Below are positions 12,206 through 23,560 of a stretch of 64,000 bases of DNA, in pieces. Position 1 is the first letter of the stretch. Every line of letters starts with the position of its first letter. The notes beneath the pieces were generated by a model. The model had not been told where the DNA came from and made no database searches. It saw only the letters and a list, made by a program, of their open reading frames with translations. The position numbers and the translations under genes are program-made. Source of the stretch: Capniomyces stellatus (taxonomy: Eukaryota; Kickxellomycota; Harpellomycetes; Harpellales; Legeriomycetaceae); NCBI GenBank assembly GCA_001661515.1, contig LUVW01000003.1, forward strand, positions 372,001-436,000. The letters run 5' to 3'.

Positions 12206-13282
12206 TCCATGATAGCTATTGACTCAATAGTAGATTCCTACCAATACTTTTATTGATTTTAATTGATATGTTTATATTAACCAAATAAAGCGTCTCCAAC
12301 TCGAAACATTCTGCACATAAATCTGGCTGTTTATTTTTTAAAAAGCTATGTTATAGGAACTTGTTATTGGCTATAAATACACAACACGATTCCAAGTCAC
12401 ACTTTATATCAGTTTCTAATAAATAGATGCAGCCCGTTTTTTTAATTAACAAAGCTTTATAATTCGACAAACTGGAGTTGCTTGATAGTGCAAAAAAGCA
12501 TGCCCCAAGCTAATTAATTAATGATTTCCCTTCACAAAGCATGATCTTCCAAAATCCAAAGGAAAGAAAGTGACTAAAGAAAGGATATGTAAATAAATGT
12601 AAAACAACCCTTGAGACTTGTATAAACCGCTGATAACTAAATTAAAGCATTTTTCACTTGGCTTGGGCTAGTTTCAAAGTAAAAAGATGTTTAATAAAAC
12701 TAGATCGGATAGTTTTTCCCACATCTTGTATATTGTCCATCCCGTTGTTTAAACTGATTAGGCTTTTTTTATTACTCTTCTTTCATTGGTAAAATTTCCT
12801 GGATTTTACCAAGAACACAACGTCCAAGTACAATACATTGAAATCTAATTGTGATTTAATTCGACAAGTTAGTTTAGCCTATACAATTAAAGATTTTTTA
12901 GTCTAGTTTTTTTTTTTTCGTTTAGAAATCTAAAGCCAATTTAGTGTTTTACTATTCGCTAAATTATAAGTCAATGGATTATATTCCCAGCTCTCTAGAA
13001 AATTAAAGGTTATAAAAAATTGGATTAAAAATTAAAAGGAAATTAGAAAAAAAGGGCAATAGGCGGTTTAAATAGTTTGAAATTTTTTGGCAATTTAGCA
13101 CAATGTTCAAATGTCTTTCATTTTGTGCTTATTTTATTAATTTATAGGAATTAGTTTTACTAACGAGCTAAGCGAGTTTTAGCCAGCCCAAGTAGATTCG
13201 GCTAAAAGCACAAGTACACGGCATTTGTTAGTAAAGCTATGTAAATATAGACCCAAGAGATAATTTAATAAAATACAGCATA
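12206..13282. other. Intergenic, no gene seen
   Basis: An AATAAA at 12284-12289 is a candidate polyadenylation signal for CFEM-like gene B. The remainder is AT-rich with a T-run near 12907-12918 and holds no frame I can support. Confidence 0.55.
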
Positions 13283-15835
13283 ATGAACACGAGAATTCTA
13301 CCTTCATTTTACTACACCAATGTCGATTTAAGAAGAGACTACAGAAAGAATGGTAATGTATACTTGTCCAATCTATATTCAATGTCATTGTGCCGCTTAG
13401 CTTGATATACATGTGCCTATCGTCAATTTAAGATAACAATAGCAAATGTATTCATGTTGCTTGATAAGGAGACGATGAGCTTGAATTGGAGAACAAGAAA
13501 GGAGAATATAGAAATGACAAGTTTAAACTGACACATATTTGCATGAACTTATGACTGAAAGTAGCAAGAGGAAGAAGGAATAGATACAGAATCGTGATAT
13601 ATATTGGATTCCTTCTGCTACTATTGGCTTTGATATTCTGCGTGGGAATGGTATATTACGATGGTTCGAGATCGAGGCCCTTGAATGGAGAGACAAAAAA
13701 GTCCAAATTCGATGAATGGTGGGATATTCCGGTTGACAAAAGCGATGCAAAAGGAGAGCCAGGGAATGGAGTAAAGGACAACGTTAGGTACGGAATTGTT
13801 ATTGACTCGGGTAGTTCCCAATCACGCCTGATGGTATATTCTTGGACCGACACATCGCAGACTATTAAAGAAAGTCGTACCGAAGAAGATCTGTTTCGAC
13901 TTCCTGAAGTGGAATTTGGAGTCAAAGGAATTAAAGACTCTTGGTCGTTTAAAAAATCACCAGGTAATACATTTATTTATATCCATTAAAAAAAGCAGCG
14001 GATAAATCCTAGGCTGGCAGTCGGATACACCAAGCAGATATTTGTTTTTAATTAGTGTTTGAGAGTTTAGGATGTGGTTACTGGAGTGTAAATATAATTA
14101 ACGGATGATTAATTGGCGTTTGAATTTAGGAATAAGTAGGTATGGATCAAACACAGCAAGTGTCAGTGAGCACTTGGCACCAATGCTTGAGTTTGCACTA
14201 AAAAGGGTTCCAAAGAAGAACCACCGCCAAACACCGGTTTATTTGCTTGCAACCGCAGGAGTTCGGCTGCTCAAAGATAGGGAGCAGGATGAGCTTTTAT
14301 TAAGGGCTTGCGAATATTTCAAAAAAAACTCTGATTTCTATGTCGGTGACTGCAAGGAACACTTCAAAGTGATTTCGGGCGAAGAGGAGGGATTGTTTGC
14401 TTGGTTATCCGTCAACTATATGAAAAAAGCATTGTTGCCAGCCAGGCCTAGCGTTGGAAAAATGAACGCCAGAGGACTTGTGAATAGCACAAATGATCGA
14501 AAATCGGGCCTAAATACGACAGAGAGTTTGCATTTTGCTGGTCAAAAGAACCAAACGCTTATATCGACTGAAAGCCCGGTGGTCAAAACGTATGGTCTTT
14601 TGGATATGGGAGGAGCCTCTACACAGATAGCTTTTGAAACAGGCCCAGAGGTCTTGGAGAACAGCTCAAAGTACATGTCTAAGGTTGGTTTAAGGATGCT
14701 CAATGGCGATGATGTTTCGTTTTCGGTATTTGTCACGACGTTTTTGGGGTATGGGACCAACGAAGCAAACCGCAGACATGTTCAGAAGCTGATTGAACGC
14801 ACAGGTACTATCAAAGGCAGCGATGTTCCGATTGCTAAGGATCCATGTTTGGCATCAGGAGTTTTAGCACAGCTTAAATCAACAACTCTGGTTTTAAGCG
14901 GAGCGGGAAACTTGGACCAATGTGTTTCCCAGGCATCAGACTTGATAGACAAGAAGGCGAAATGCAGTCTAGAGCCATGCAAGTTTGACGGAATTCATTT
15001 CCCTGTTTCCAGTTTTCAGGGAATGCGATTTCTCGGCATTAGTGAGTACTGGTACTCTTCAAACGACATTTTAAACCTGGGCGAGGAATGGAACATGTAT
15101 TCTTTTGTTGAAAAGGCAAGGGGCTTTTGCAGCTTACCTTGGGATTCCATAAAAGAAAAGTATTTGAACCTGCCTGGCATTACCGAGGAAAGACTGCGCA
15201 AACAATGCTTTAAGGCGTCTTGGCTGATATCTATTTTAAGCGAAGGTTTTGGCATTCTTCCAGGATCCTTTTCTGGCTCTTCCAAACTTCTACCCGCTCC
15301 TCCTGAGTCGTTGATACCTGACCCTTCGAAGCATGCCACCCTTCAGGTAGTCCATGATATTGATTCTCAAGAAGTTTCGTGGACTGCTGGTGTTATGCTG
15401 TTAAAAATCTTACAATCAATTCCGCCGTCTAGAAAGGCACTGTCTGCAAACTCGTTCCCTGGAATAGTTTTGCCGTCACCCGGCATCAATTCTCAGTCAC
15501 TGGAAAGCTTTAATCCGGCCAATAGATCGACAACAAAGTTAAAGTTCGTCTCTTTTGAGACCATCTACAAAAACGCCCAGTCAAAATACCACCGCGTTCT
15601 TATTGTTTTCGCCTTGGCTGTTCTTGTCACAGTAGTTTTCCTGGTTGTTAAATTGCTTGTCAGCATTAGATCACCAGCCTTTAAGCGTTTACTGCTGTTC
15701 TTTGTCAACATTTGCAACTCAATCTTAGGCGCTATCCCGTTCTTCAAAAAAAGGCGATTCGCTTCCCCAAAACTACCTTTTACTTTTAGAAAACACAAAA
15801 ACTCAGATGCCTCTACAAACCTGTTTGAAGTGTAG
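13283..15835 (+). CDS. Nucleoside triphosphate diphosphatase (apyrase, GDA1/CD39 family), three exons
   Basis: Proposed exons 13283-13352, 13565-13963 and 14130-15835 give 724 aa. The last two are firm (donor G|GTAATA, acceptor TTTAG, phase matched). The first is inferred: the second exon has no in-frame ATG before its membrane segment, and ATG 13283 with donor G|GTAATG joins in phase. Apyrase regions are visible: IDSGSSQSRLMVYSW (ACR1), LLATAGVRLL (ACR2), SGEEEGLFAWLSVNY (ACR3), LLDMGGASTQIAFE (ACR4) and SWTAGVMLL (ACR5). A membrane segment at each end (N-terminal IYIGFLLLLLALIFCVG; C-terminal VLIVFALAVLVTVVFLVV) gives the two-anchor topology of CD39-type enzymes. The family hydrolyses NDPs/NTPs in the Golgi lumen or outside the cell; a Golgi role clearing UDP/GDP from glycosylation is the likely one. 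A basic tail of about 65 residues follows the last segment. Confidence 0.88.
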
Positions 15836-16951
15836 CTACTGCTCTAAACATAGCCCTACTTATGCATTATCCTCCCCCCCCCCCCTACTCCAGTCCTATC
15901 GCATTTATTATTAGACGTGGCATATAGCTCATTATTTCTGTTATTTAGATTACAGAATAAGAATTTGTTTATACCTGCATATTTACAACTATCTATAGAT
16001 TGAATGGGTTGTTTACATATGGTTAATTCTCCAATATATGAAGACATTTTCGTAGCTACCTGGAATTCGTCATCAACTGGGGTAAATTGGCGGAAAATTC
16101 GTGCTTTTTTTTTATCTGACAGGCCACTCTTGCCATCAAAAAATGCTACACTAGTGAGTTGAACTGGCTAGAGAACTGATATCTTTGTACTTTACAAAGT
16201 ATTGCCAAATAAAAGCTTAGAATTTCAAGTAATTTTGTACGTTTTTTGCAGCAAGTAGTGTAGATTGAATTTATTTTGCCTTAAATTTACTTTTTTTCCA
16301 ACTCGCGATTTCTTGCCAAGTTCACAATGTAAGGACTTTTGTACAATGTTAAACCTTCGTACAAAGAAAAATGAGCTTAAAAAGATATTGAAATGCTTGA
16401 TCAATAAGTCGAGGGTTTAGAAACTGAATTACAAATTCAAAAATCGAAGGTGGAACGGTTGTTAGTAGCCAAATCTCATTTCTAAGAGAATTACCCATAT
16501 TATAAAAAAGTATGAATAGATTACAAAATGTAAAAATAAAGCAGCCTTCATTGGTTGCCTTGGAAACTATAACATTAGTAGGATGAATAAAAAAAAACAA
16601 AATGGAGTAAATAGTAAGTGCGTCAACTAAAAACAATAATCGCTAGTAAAATCAAAGAAAATCGCATTAAACAAACCAATTTAACCACACATAGGTTATA
16701 TAGTAGAGGTTAACTACATATAAAGGATATGTGGGCGCATATATCCACCGGGGTACTTGACCATTGTTTTTTTTTCCTTTTACTGGAAAAAAACAAATAA
16801 AAACTTGATCTCTGTGCTTACTTTAAATAGTAGTTTGGTTTTGTGTTGAATGTTATTTAATGATGTGTCGATAACACCAATCCTGGGCTAGCTGGGGGAG
16901 GTGATATTAAGACTACAGCGACATTGGCAGTAAAATAGGTGTGAATGCCAC
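15836..16951. other. Intergenic between convergent genes
   Basis: The space between the apyrase (+) and the regulator (-). It contains a run of 12 C at 15874-15885 and otherwise AT-rich sequence with no supported gene. Both genes' 3' untranslated regions must lie here. Confidence 0.6.
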
Positions 16952-19900
16952 CTAGTCCAAATTTATAATGTCCATGTCGTTCGGACATGAGGCAATGGCC
17001 AATGTGTAGCCTATTACTTTTGCTATGAACGATGGCAGTGAGGTGAAATTGCCGTCGTCCCTAAAATCCAAAATGGTGTTCCTTATCAGCTTTGACAGGT
17101 ACTCGTCAGAGTAAACATACTTTTCTTTTGACCCCAAATTGGGATCTGTGGTTTCCGAGTGGATAGGGCTGACCGAGTTTGTGCTGTTTTTTCTATACCG
17201 GTCCGAATCGCCCATCGTTCCTATCTCATGGTCGTTGAGGTACGAGTTGGTGAATGCTGAGAACGAGGTAGCTTGGTCAATCGCCGAGAAGTCTTGTGCT
17301 GGTGTATTCAGGTTTGGAGCTTTAGCGCTGCCTTGGCACAAATTGTCTGGGGTATGTAAGCCACCCATAAACTCGCCTGAGTCAAAGGGAATCTGGTTTC
17401 GGGGATATTTATATGTATCCGAGTCGTTGAATTGTCTTATTGAATTGCGGCTGTGTGCGTTGTAGTCATGTCTATTTGAATGGATGTTGTTTATATTCTC
17501 ATTCCCAATGCTTGTGTCCGAATTAGTATGGCTACGGCTAGAATTGGAGCTGTTTCGCTTGTTAAATATATCGATGTTTGATATGTATTCTTTGCATACA
17601 TTTTCTTTGCCAGGGAATTCATTTCTCAAGTAATCGCAGTTTAGACAGCCATGTCTGTAGTTGGGATACCTTCTTTCTTTTCCGTTTTCTGAATTAGTTG
17701 CTTGGCATGGGGGGTTAAAAACGTCGGGATACGCGTAGGTCGCATCAAACTGCTCGCTCCAATCGAGTTCTTTGATTTCCTCAACATCAATGATTCCTAG
17801 CTTTATCAGCTTTATAAGACACAGCTCCAAGTCTTTTAGAGACATTGTTTGATCGATTCGAGGAAGGAGTTGCACTAGCGCATACCCTTGTTCTGGCGAT
17901 AGCTTTTTGGGCAGGATATCCGCAACCAGGATCAACTTGCGGGAAATAATAGAAATAAAAATATAACAAGGAATTCGTACCGAGTAATCAAGTATAACCT
18001 GGTTGAGTGTTTTGTAGCAGTTTAGCAATTTCTCTACGCGCTTCGCAGTGTTTGCCACACGTGAATGTACTTTTACGATTACAGTTAGGACAAAGATGAC
18101 GTGGTAGCTGAACAGTACCGGGAGGATAGGCACTGGCAGCTGGGACATATACTTGATCATTTCAGCAACCTCCAGGGCAATGAACACACAGGTGTTTAGA
18201 CTCGCTATGGTTTTTCCATGGCTAAGCTTTCTTTGGTTTAGGAATGACAGGTTTAGCAGGTTTCGATGCAGGACAAATGACAATGATGTCATCAAATGGT
18301 TCATTAGGTTAAAGTGCATCAGATCGTATTTCCATTCAATTTTGTCGAAAGGCTTGTCGAATTTTAGGTCTGGGGGTGAATTTGCTTCTCTTTTATAGGA
18401 AACCCCTGATTTTACTTTCCATTTAATCCATTTCGTTACAACGCTGATGTAAGGCTTCATAACAGGCTTCAAATCATTTTGGTCAAACCCTTCATTTCTT
18501 TCCAACCTTCGAAATTGGTTAAAGACAAAAAACATAAAGTCAATGTCCACTGTCAGGTCATCAAAGTCGATCTCTTCAATTCTATCGGACAGAATCTTCT
18601 TCATGTTCAAATTTCTCACCATTAGATCCTTTTCTGATCTACTTTCCAAAACAGACAGGTTGATATTTGACAAACTCAAAAAGTTGTCTAGCTGCTGCAG
18701 ATTAAATATAGACAAAAAAGTGCTAGTGATTTTTATTGCCCACAAGAACCGTTTAATAAAGTCCACCTTCTCACTCGGCAATTTATCCATTTTATCGTTG
18801 TATTCAAGGTTGTTGCCGTTGGATATCACCCACTTGCTTTTATGCAACATCCGAATCAAAATCCCAACCATTTGAGAGGACATATACACGTTTCCAAAGT
18901 ACGCGTAAATTCGTGCCAGGATAATGCAACCTTCCATGTCTTGATTGCCAGCTTCTTCGATGCTATCTTGCAAATACGTCCCTGCAAGTTTGAAATAGTT
19001 ATAACATACTTTACTTTGCCCTAGTCTCTTTAAATAAGGATTATCCGTCAGTATTGAAGCCACGGCTATCGATGAGTATACCAGTATTGGCTTTATCTTT
19101 CCCGAGTTGAAGTTTTCAATAAAGAACTCTCTATTAAAGTAAAGTGAGATGTTAATGGTGGGTACAAGGAGAACGTCAAACAACTCCGATTTCAGTTCAT
19201 CGTCCATAAAGTCCTTCCACTCATTTACTCTAATCGTCATCGTATCTGTTTCTAAAAATACTTTGTTTTGAATCTCGCTTGTTACATGTTTTTCCTTCTG
19301 GATGTTTATTTCGTTGATTTTTCTCCCTATCGATCTTTCTGGCCCTCTCTTGCTGCTCGTAGGGTTACTATTCTCTACATTATACATAGCTCTATTTACA
19401 TTACTGAATGCTGCCTCGTTGCTTCTTTTATTGCGATTTAGTTCTTTTCCGCTGCTTGCCCCTTGCCTTGCCGTAAAATGGCTATAAACCTTCTCCGCTT
19501 TGCTCGTTTTTGTTTCCGAGTCTACATACTGATTGCTGCGTTCGTTGTTTTTACTATTTTTTATTCTGTAATTAAATAAATCCTCCTTTTCTTTTCTGTC
19601 ACTGCCAATGTCTGCAACGGTATCCGTCGCTAAAGATCTAAAGTCAAGCAAATCTGATATTCTATTGTTAAAATAATCTGATTCGCCCTTTCTTTTCGTG
19701 TCTGAATTAGGCCTATTTTTAAAACTCGCTCCCGGCTCATTCTCTTGTACTTGATTCCTTCTGTTTGACATTTTTTTCCCTGCTGTTACTATTACTATTG
19801 TTACTACTACTGTTACTACCGTTACCAATGTTTCTACCGTTAATTCCGTTATTGGTGTTGATGATTTTGTTAGTATCGCTGTTGGAACTATTAGGTTGGC

Positions 19901-20029
19901 AACACTCCTGTCACTATTCTCGCTACTAGTATTTCCCACCTCTGCTGTAATTCCACTACTAACACCGCTGATGTTCTCACTACTGTTGCTACTATCTTTG
20001 ATTAACTTGCAATAAAACAGAAAATCCAC
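16952..20029 (-). CDS. Fungal_trans-like regulator without visible zinc cluster
   Basis: Uninterrupted minus-strand frame of 1025 codons from ATG 20029; a second good start at 19771 gives 939 aa. The 86 extra residues are encoded by an act/gtt-rich low-complexity tract and include a hydrophobic stretch, so the shorter form may be the real one. After a polar, Lys/Ser/Asn-rich region, a helical block begins near residue 285 of the long form (LYFNREFFIENFNSGK, then YSSIAVASILTDNPYL and ILARIYAYFGNVYMSSQMVG). This resembles the middle homology region of fungal Zn2Cys6 transcription factors. No C-x2-C-x6-C cluster occurs at the N-terminus or in nearby upstream frames. The C-terminal third is Ser/Asn-rich. 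A 45-nt in-frame stretch near 17937-17981 has intron-like ends (gtacga...gcaag) and might be spliced. Family assignment is moderate. Confidence 0.7.
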   Translation of the reverse strand: MDFLFYCKLIKDSSNSSENISGVSSGITAEVGNTSSENSDRSVANLIVPTAILTKSSTPITELTVETLVTVVTVVVTIVIVTAGKKMSNRRNQVQENEPGASFKNRPNSDTKRKGESDYFNNRISDLLDFRSLATDTVADIGSDRKEKEDLFNYRIKNSKNNERSNQYVDSETKTSKAEKVYSHFTARQGASSGKELNRNKRSNEAAFSNVNRAMYNVENSNPTSSKRGPERSIGRKINEINIQKEKHVTSEIQNKVFLETDTMTIRVNEWKDFMDDELKSELFDVLLVPTINISLYFNREFFIENFNSGKIKPILVYSSIAVASILTDNPYLKRLGQSKVCYNYFKLAGTYLQDSIEEAGNQDMEGCIILARIYAYFGNVYMSSQMVGILIRMLHKSKWVISNGNNLEYNDKMDKLPSEKVDFIKRFLWAIKITSTFLSIFNLQQLDNFLSLSNINLSVLESRSEKDLMVRNLNMKKILSDRIEEIDFDDLTVDIDFMFFVFNQFRRLERNEGFDQNDLKPVMKPYISVVTKWIKWKVKSGVSYKREANSPPDLKFDKPFDKIEWKYDLMHFNLMNHLMTSLSFVLHRNLLNLSFLNQRKLSHGKTIASLNTCVFIALEVAEMIKYMSQLPVPILPVLFSYHVIFVLTVIVKVHSRVANTAKRVEKLLNCYKTLNQVILDYSVRIPCYIFISIISRKLILVADILPKKLSPEQGYALVQLLPRIDQTMSLKDLELCLIKLIKLGIIDVEEIKELDWSEQFDATYAYPDVFNPPCQATNSENGKERRYPNYRHGCLNCDYLRNEFPGKENVCKEYISNIDIFNKRNSSNSSRSHTNSDTSIGNENINNIHSNRHDYNAHSRNSIRQFNDSDTYKYPRNQIPFDSGEFMGGLHTPDNLCQGSAKAPNLNTPAQDFSAIDQATSFSAFTNSYLNDHEIGTMGDSDRYRKNSTNSVSPIHSETTDPNLGSKEKYVYSDEYLSKLIRNTILDFRDDGNFTSLPSFIAKVIGYTLAIASCPNDMDIINLD

Positions 20030-22790
20030 CGACTCTCAACTTTATATTCTATACTGATCGTTGTCTTGAAAAGGCTGTTATTTATCCCTACACGTCTTGT
20101 TTGCGTAAACTATCGCGCCTCTTGTATTTTTCTTTGTTTCGAAAACTGAGAATTCTAGTATAACACTAAAGTGACCCCTGCTTGTCTTTTTTTAGCTCTT
20201 TTATACTTTATTTATAAATCTTTGCGTAGCTAATTTGTACTGAATGGTTTGAACTTCTAATTCCAACATTTCAGTTATTGTCTGGCAATTTTGTAAAAGT
20301 AGTTGATTTTTTCAATCGTATTTCTCAAATAGTAGTTTGTTATTAAGATTCATCGGTTATGTTTAAAAAATTTATTCCTAATTGGGAACTCAGATTTTAA
20401 CTGTTCGCTTTTCATTCTTTTTTTTTCCTTCTTCCATTTTATTCCTTTACCTCTTTCGTACTTTTTTTTTATTTTCCTTTTTCGTACTTTTTTTCTCTTT
20501 TTTTGCAACTGATCCTAATCTACAATTAATATCAGCTAATTTCCCCGAATAATACCAATTAATTGCTGGTCTTTATATGTGAGCTAGTTAGCTTATGTCA
20601 GAGATCTTGCAGGCTTCTCAATCCTTAAGTCAAATTTATTCCACCAAAATAAAAAAAATAAAACTAGTATCCCACCATTTCATTTGCTAAACTGCATTTG
20701 CTTTATCACCTTGGTTAAAAATAAAATAAAATTGAAACATCCTTTTTAGCTCACTAAACCAACGAGTTTACCAAATCATTTTAAAGAGATACACCAATGG
20801 CTCTAATTTATCGAGTCTGACAAAGTACTGTTAAAGGTGCGCAATATTTTTGTTTAAATTTAACTAAATCAACTCAGTTAACTAAGAGGACTGTATACAA
20901 ATATTTAATTTGAAGTGTAGCTAATTTACACCAATGCCTTATCAATTTGTTATAAACAACTAAACAATACAGTTGATTGTTTTCCTATAAATCAATCAAT
21001 TTATATAATATCGCTTTAAACATAGTAAACATCGCTATTTTTGTTAGTTTAAATTAAACGGCTATTTTAACATCGTCATATCATTCGCCCAGAACTGTAT
21101 TTATCAAAACACATTAATAGGCTAAACTAAGTAATATTTCTCGATGCATTAGTATTTGGCACGTTTGAATCTGATCCTAAGCCTAATCGGTTATTTATTA
21201 TGGAAAATTCAAAGTATGCCGTATTGATTTTTTCTAAAAGAATTCTCATCGCTATTTATCAATTTATTAGAAATTGAGTTAGCTTTTCAATAATGCCTTT
21301 AAAAGGCCAATAAAAATGGTCGACTTTTTTCTTTTTTTAAACTGGAACTGTGCTCAAATGCTTTAGATTGGGATAGAAACTCAATCATGACAAGCAAAAA
21401 AGGAGGGGTGAAGAGAAGGAGGGAGTGTGAAGGAAAGAGAGAGGAGTTTAAAAGGGCTATCGTTGTTATTATTGTCTTCAATATCATCTCAAAAAATCAT
21501 AATACAGCCCGATAGTAAAATTTCTCGAAAAGGCAATAAAAATTGTTGGTATTTAATAAGTGCAAAGTGTGTAATAACACTACTTCCACCTCAACTTCCT
21601 TTGCTGATTTCTGCGAGTATTCTGTAAACAGCATAAATAGTCGAGATATTCTTAAAGTAGAAAAAAACAAACAAAAAGCTAGTCGGGTGCCAATATTTAA
21701 TTCGCCGAAGCATCTAGATATGGGTTTGTATGCTGCATATCATATGGTTGTATAACCGCTTGGTACTACCAGTCTAGTCAGCTGTGAAAACACACTATTT
21801 TGTATTGGACATGCAAGTGTTTTATTACACACTCTAGTTTATACAGCATAAAGGAAAGGAGACTTATAAATAACATCCGAGTTGAACTATATTTGGTATA
21901 AAAATATGGAGCTATGCGATAATGGAAGCCGAATGGAGGCTACCACAAAATTAAAACAGCGATATAATTCAAAGAAAAGTTGTATCGGACAAGATAAAAT
22001 AAAACATTTCACTTTGTTTATGTTTTACCTGTTATTATCACTGCATTTTAACTAGAGCAAAGAATTAAAATGTGTGACATGTCGGTTAGATTTTTTGACT
22101 CGGGTTATTACGTCTAGAATTGAAATGATTAAAATTAGACTTCCGAGTATTTAATAAAAAGAAAGTAAGTCTACCAATAAATCTTTACAAACTAAATTGC
22201 CAAGCGCCTAGCAAAAAATTGACAGAATTTCATTAAAGCTTTTGATCAGCAGTCTATTCAAATAATGATACAGATATACAATGCCACAAATATACAATGA
22301 TTCGAAAGCAAGAAAGCTTAGTCCAAACGTAAGCAGATAAAATACAGCCCAAACACACGCAAAATTGTTTTATTATTTTGGCTTTTAGCAATAATTTCGA
22401 TTTCAATTCCGATTTCGAGTTTATAGTTAATGAACAATCTTTACTAGTGGGGAGTTTAACTCATTACAGCTATGATATGCGAGTGGTTGTTCAGTAAAAG
22501 CTGGAATTTGGGTATACTCGGTTGCTGACATTGTTATCACAGTAAATCGATACCAGCAAAGATACTAGTATACTTACTATTAGTTTAAACTCGAAAATGC
22601 ACTAACTAACAGAAGATCGCCTCACGAATACTACAAGTACAAGTGTAATTTAAGAGGTAGAGTAAGAGTAAGAGGTATTGAGCGATATGTACACGTAACT
22701 ATTTAAAATATTATTAGAATAATGTATAATTAAAGTAACATTTTATAGTCCGACATTGGAAATATTGGATCTAAGCAATGGTATAAATAA

Positions 22791-22842
22791 GCACATACAC
22801 ACACACGTACAATAGTACAAACGTACACACACACACACACAG
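22791..22842. repeat. CA-rich microsatellite
   Basis: Interrupted CA dinucleotide repeats, including a final run of about nine units. Intergenic and unremarkable except as a marker. Confidence 0.8.
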
Positions 22843-23510
22843 AGTAGGAACTCATATGGGTTACACCAACTGTTGATGGTGAACTTAGCCTGGGATGACT
22901 CGCTCTCTGGTCCGCACCAACATTTATTATTCGGGTATATAGATATACAGCCGTAAGCTGGCAGTATATTCACAAAACTAACCGACTAATGTATCGGCTA
23001 ATTTATCTCGGCGGCCTTACGATTGCTAGATTAGAATAGCTAATAAAAATTAAGAGAAAAAAACAAATTTATAAAGACCGCCTTTTATCAACCATATATT
23101 TTTATCAAACGCTGCTTTATTCCAGCATTTAAAAAGTTTAGTATAAACTATTGTTAGCTGCGAATTAATGAACTCCATAACTTTTTAAATAATTAGTTTG
23201 TTACCAACATTTTGTAAATTGCTAATTGCATTATTTTAAGTCAAATTTGGTAACGAACGACAAACAATGGTGATAGAACTCAGAAACTATTTGTCAATGT
23301 TATCGGTTAAATAACTTTCGGAGTTGTGTTTTTTAATAACCGTCAAGCTATGTTTGGATGTGATATAATTTACTTTGTTAGAAAGAACAGTTGGTTGATA
23401 TAATCGGAATATATACTAATAGCGTGTGGTAAAAGTGTAAATAGTGTTCAGGTAGATTTATAGGCCGACGCTAGATTAAATAAAAGTGGAATGTATGGCT
23501 GTATAGTCTT

Positions 23511-23536
23511 GATTTTGATTTTGATTTTGACTTTGA
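23511..23536. repeat. TTTTGA hexamer repeat
   Basis: Four near-perfect tandem copies of gatttt lie just beyond the stop of the minus-strand CCCH gene, hence in its probable 3' untranslated region. Confidence 0.75.
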
Positions 23537-23560
23537 AAAAAGCACCTCTCGCAATCTAGT

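Larger units (their letters stand above)
20030..23560. other. Long gene-free stretch
   Basis: About 3.5 kb with no supported gene. The part next to 20029 is T-rich on the plus strand (20410-20510), which reads as the A-rich leader or promoter of the minus-strand regulator. A CA-rich simple repeat lies at 22791-22842 and a gattttgattttga repeat at 23511-23536. Frames here are at most 76 codons and look random. Confidence 0.6.

Noticed and set aside
13454..13561. Alternative first exon of the apyrase at ATG 13454 with a 41-nt intron
   Set aside because: It keeps phase but needs a weak GTTTAA donor and an intron far shorter than any other here; the exon at 13283-13352 has a better donor and intron length.
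20030..20600. Search for an upstream exon with a Zn2Cys6 cluster for the regulator
   Set aside because: The minus-strand sequence is A-rich promoter-like DNA with early stops and no cysteine cluster in any frame.
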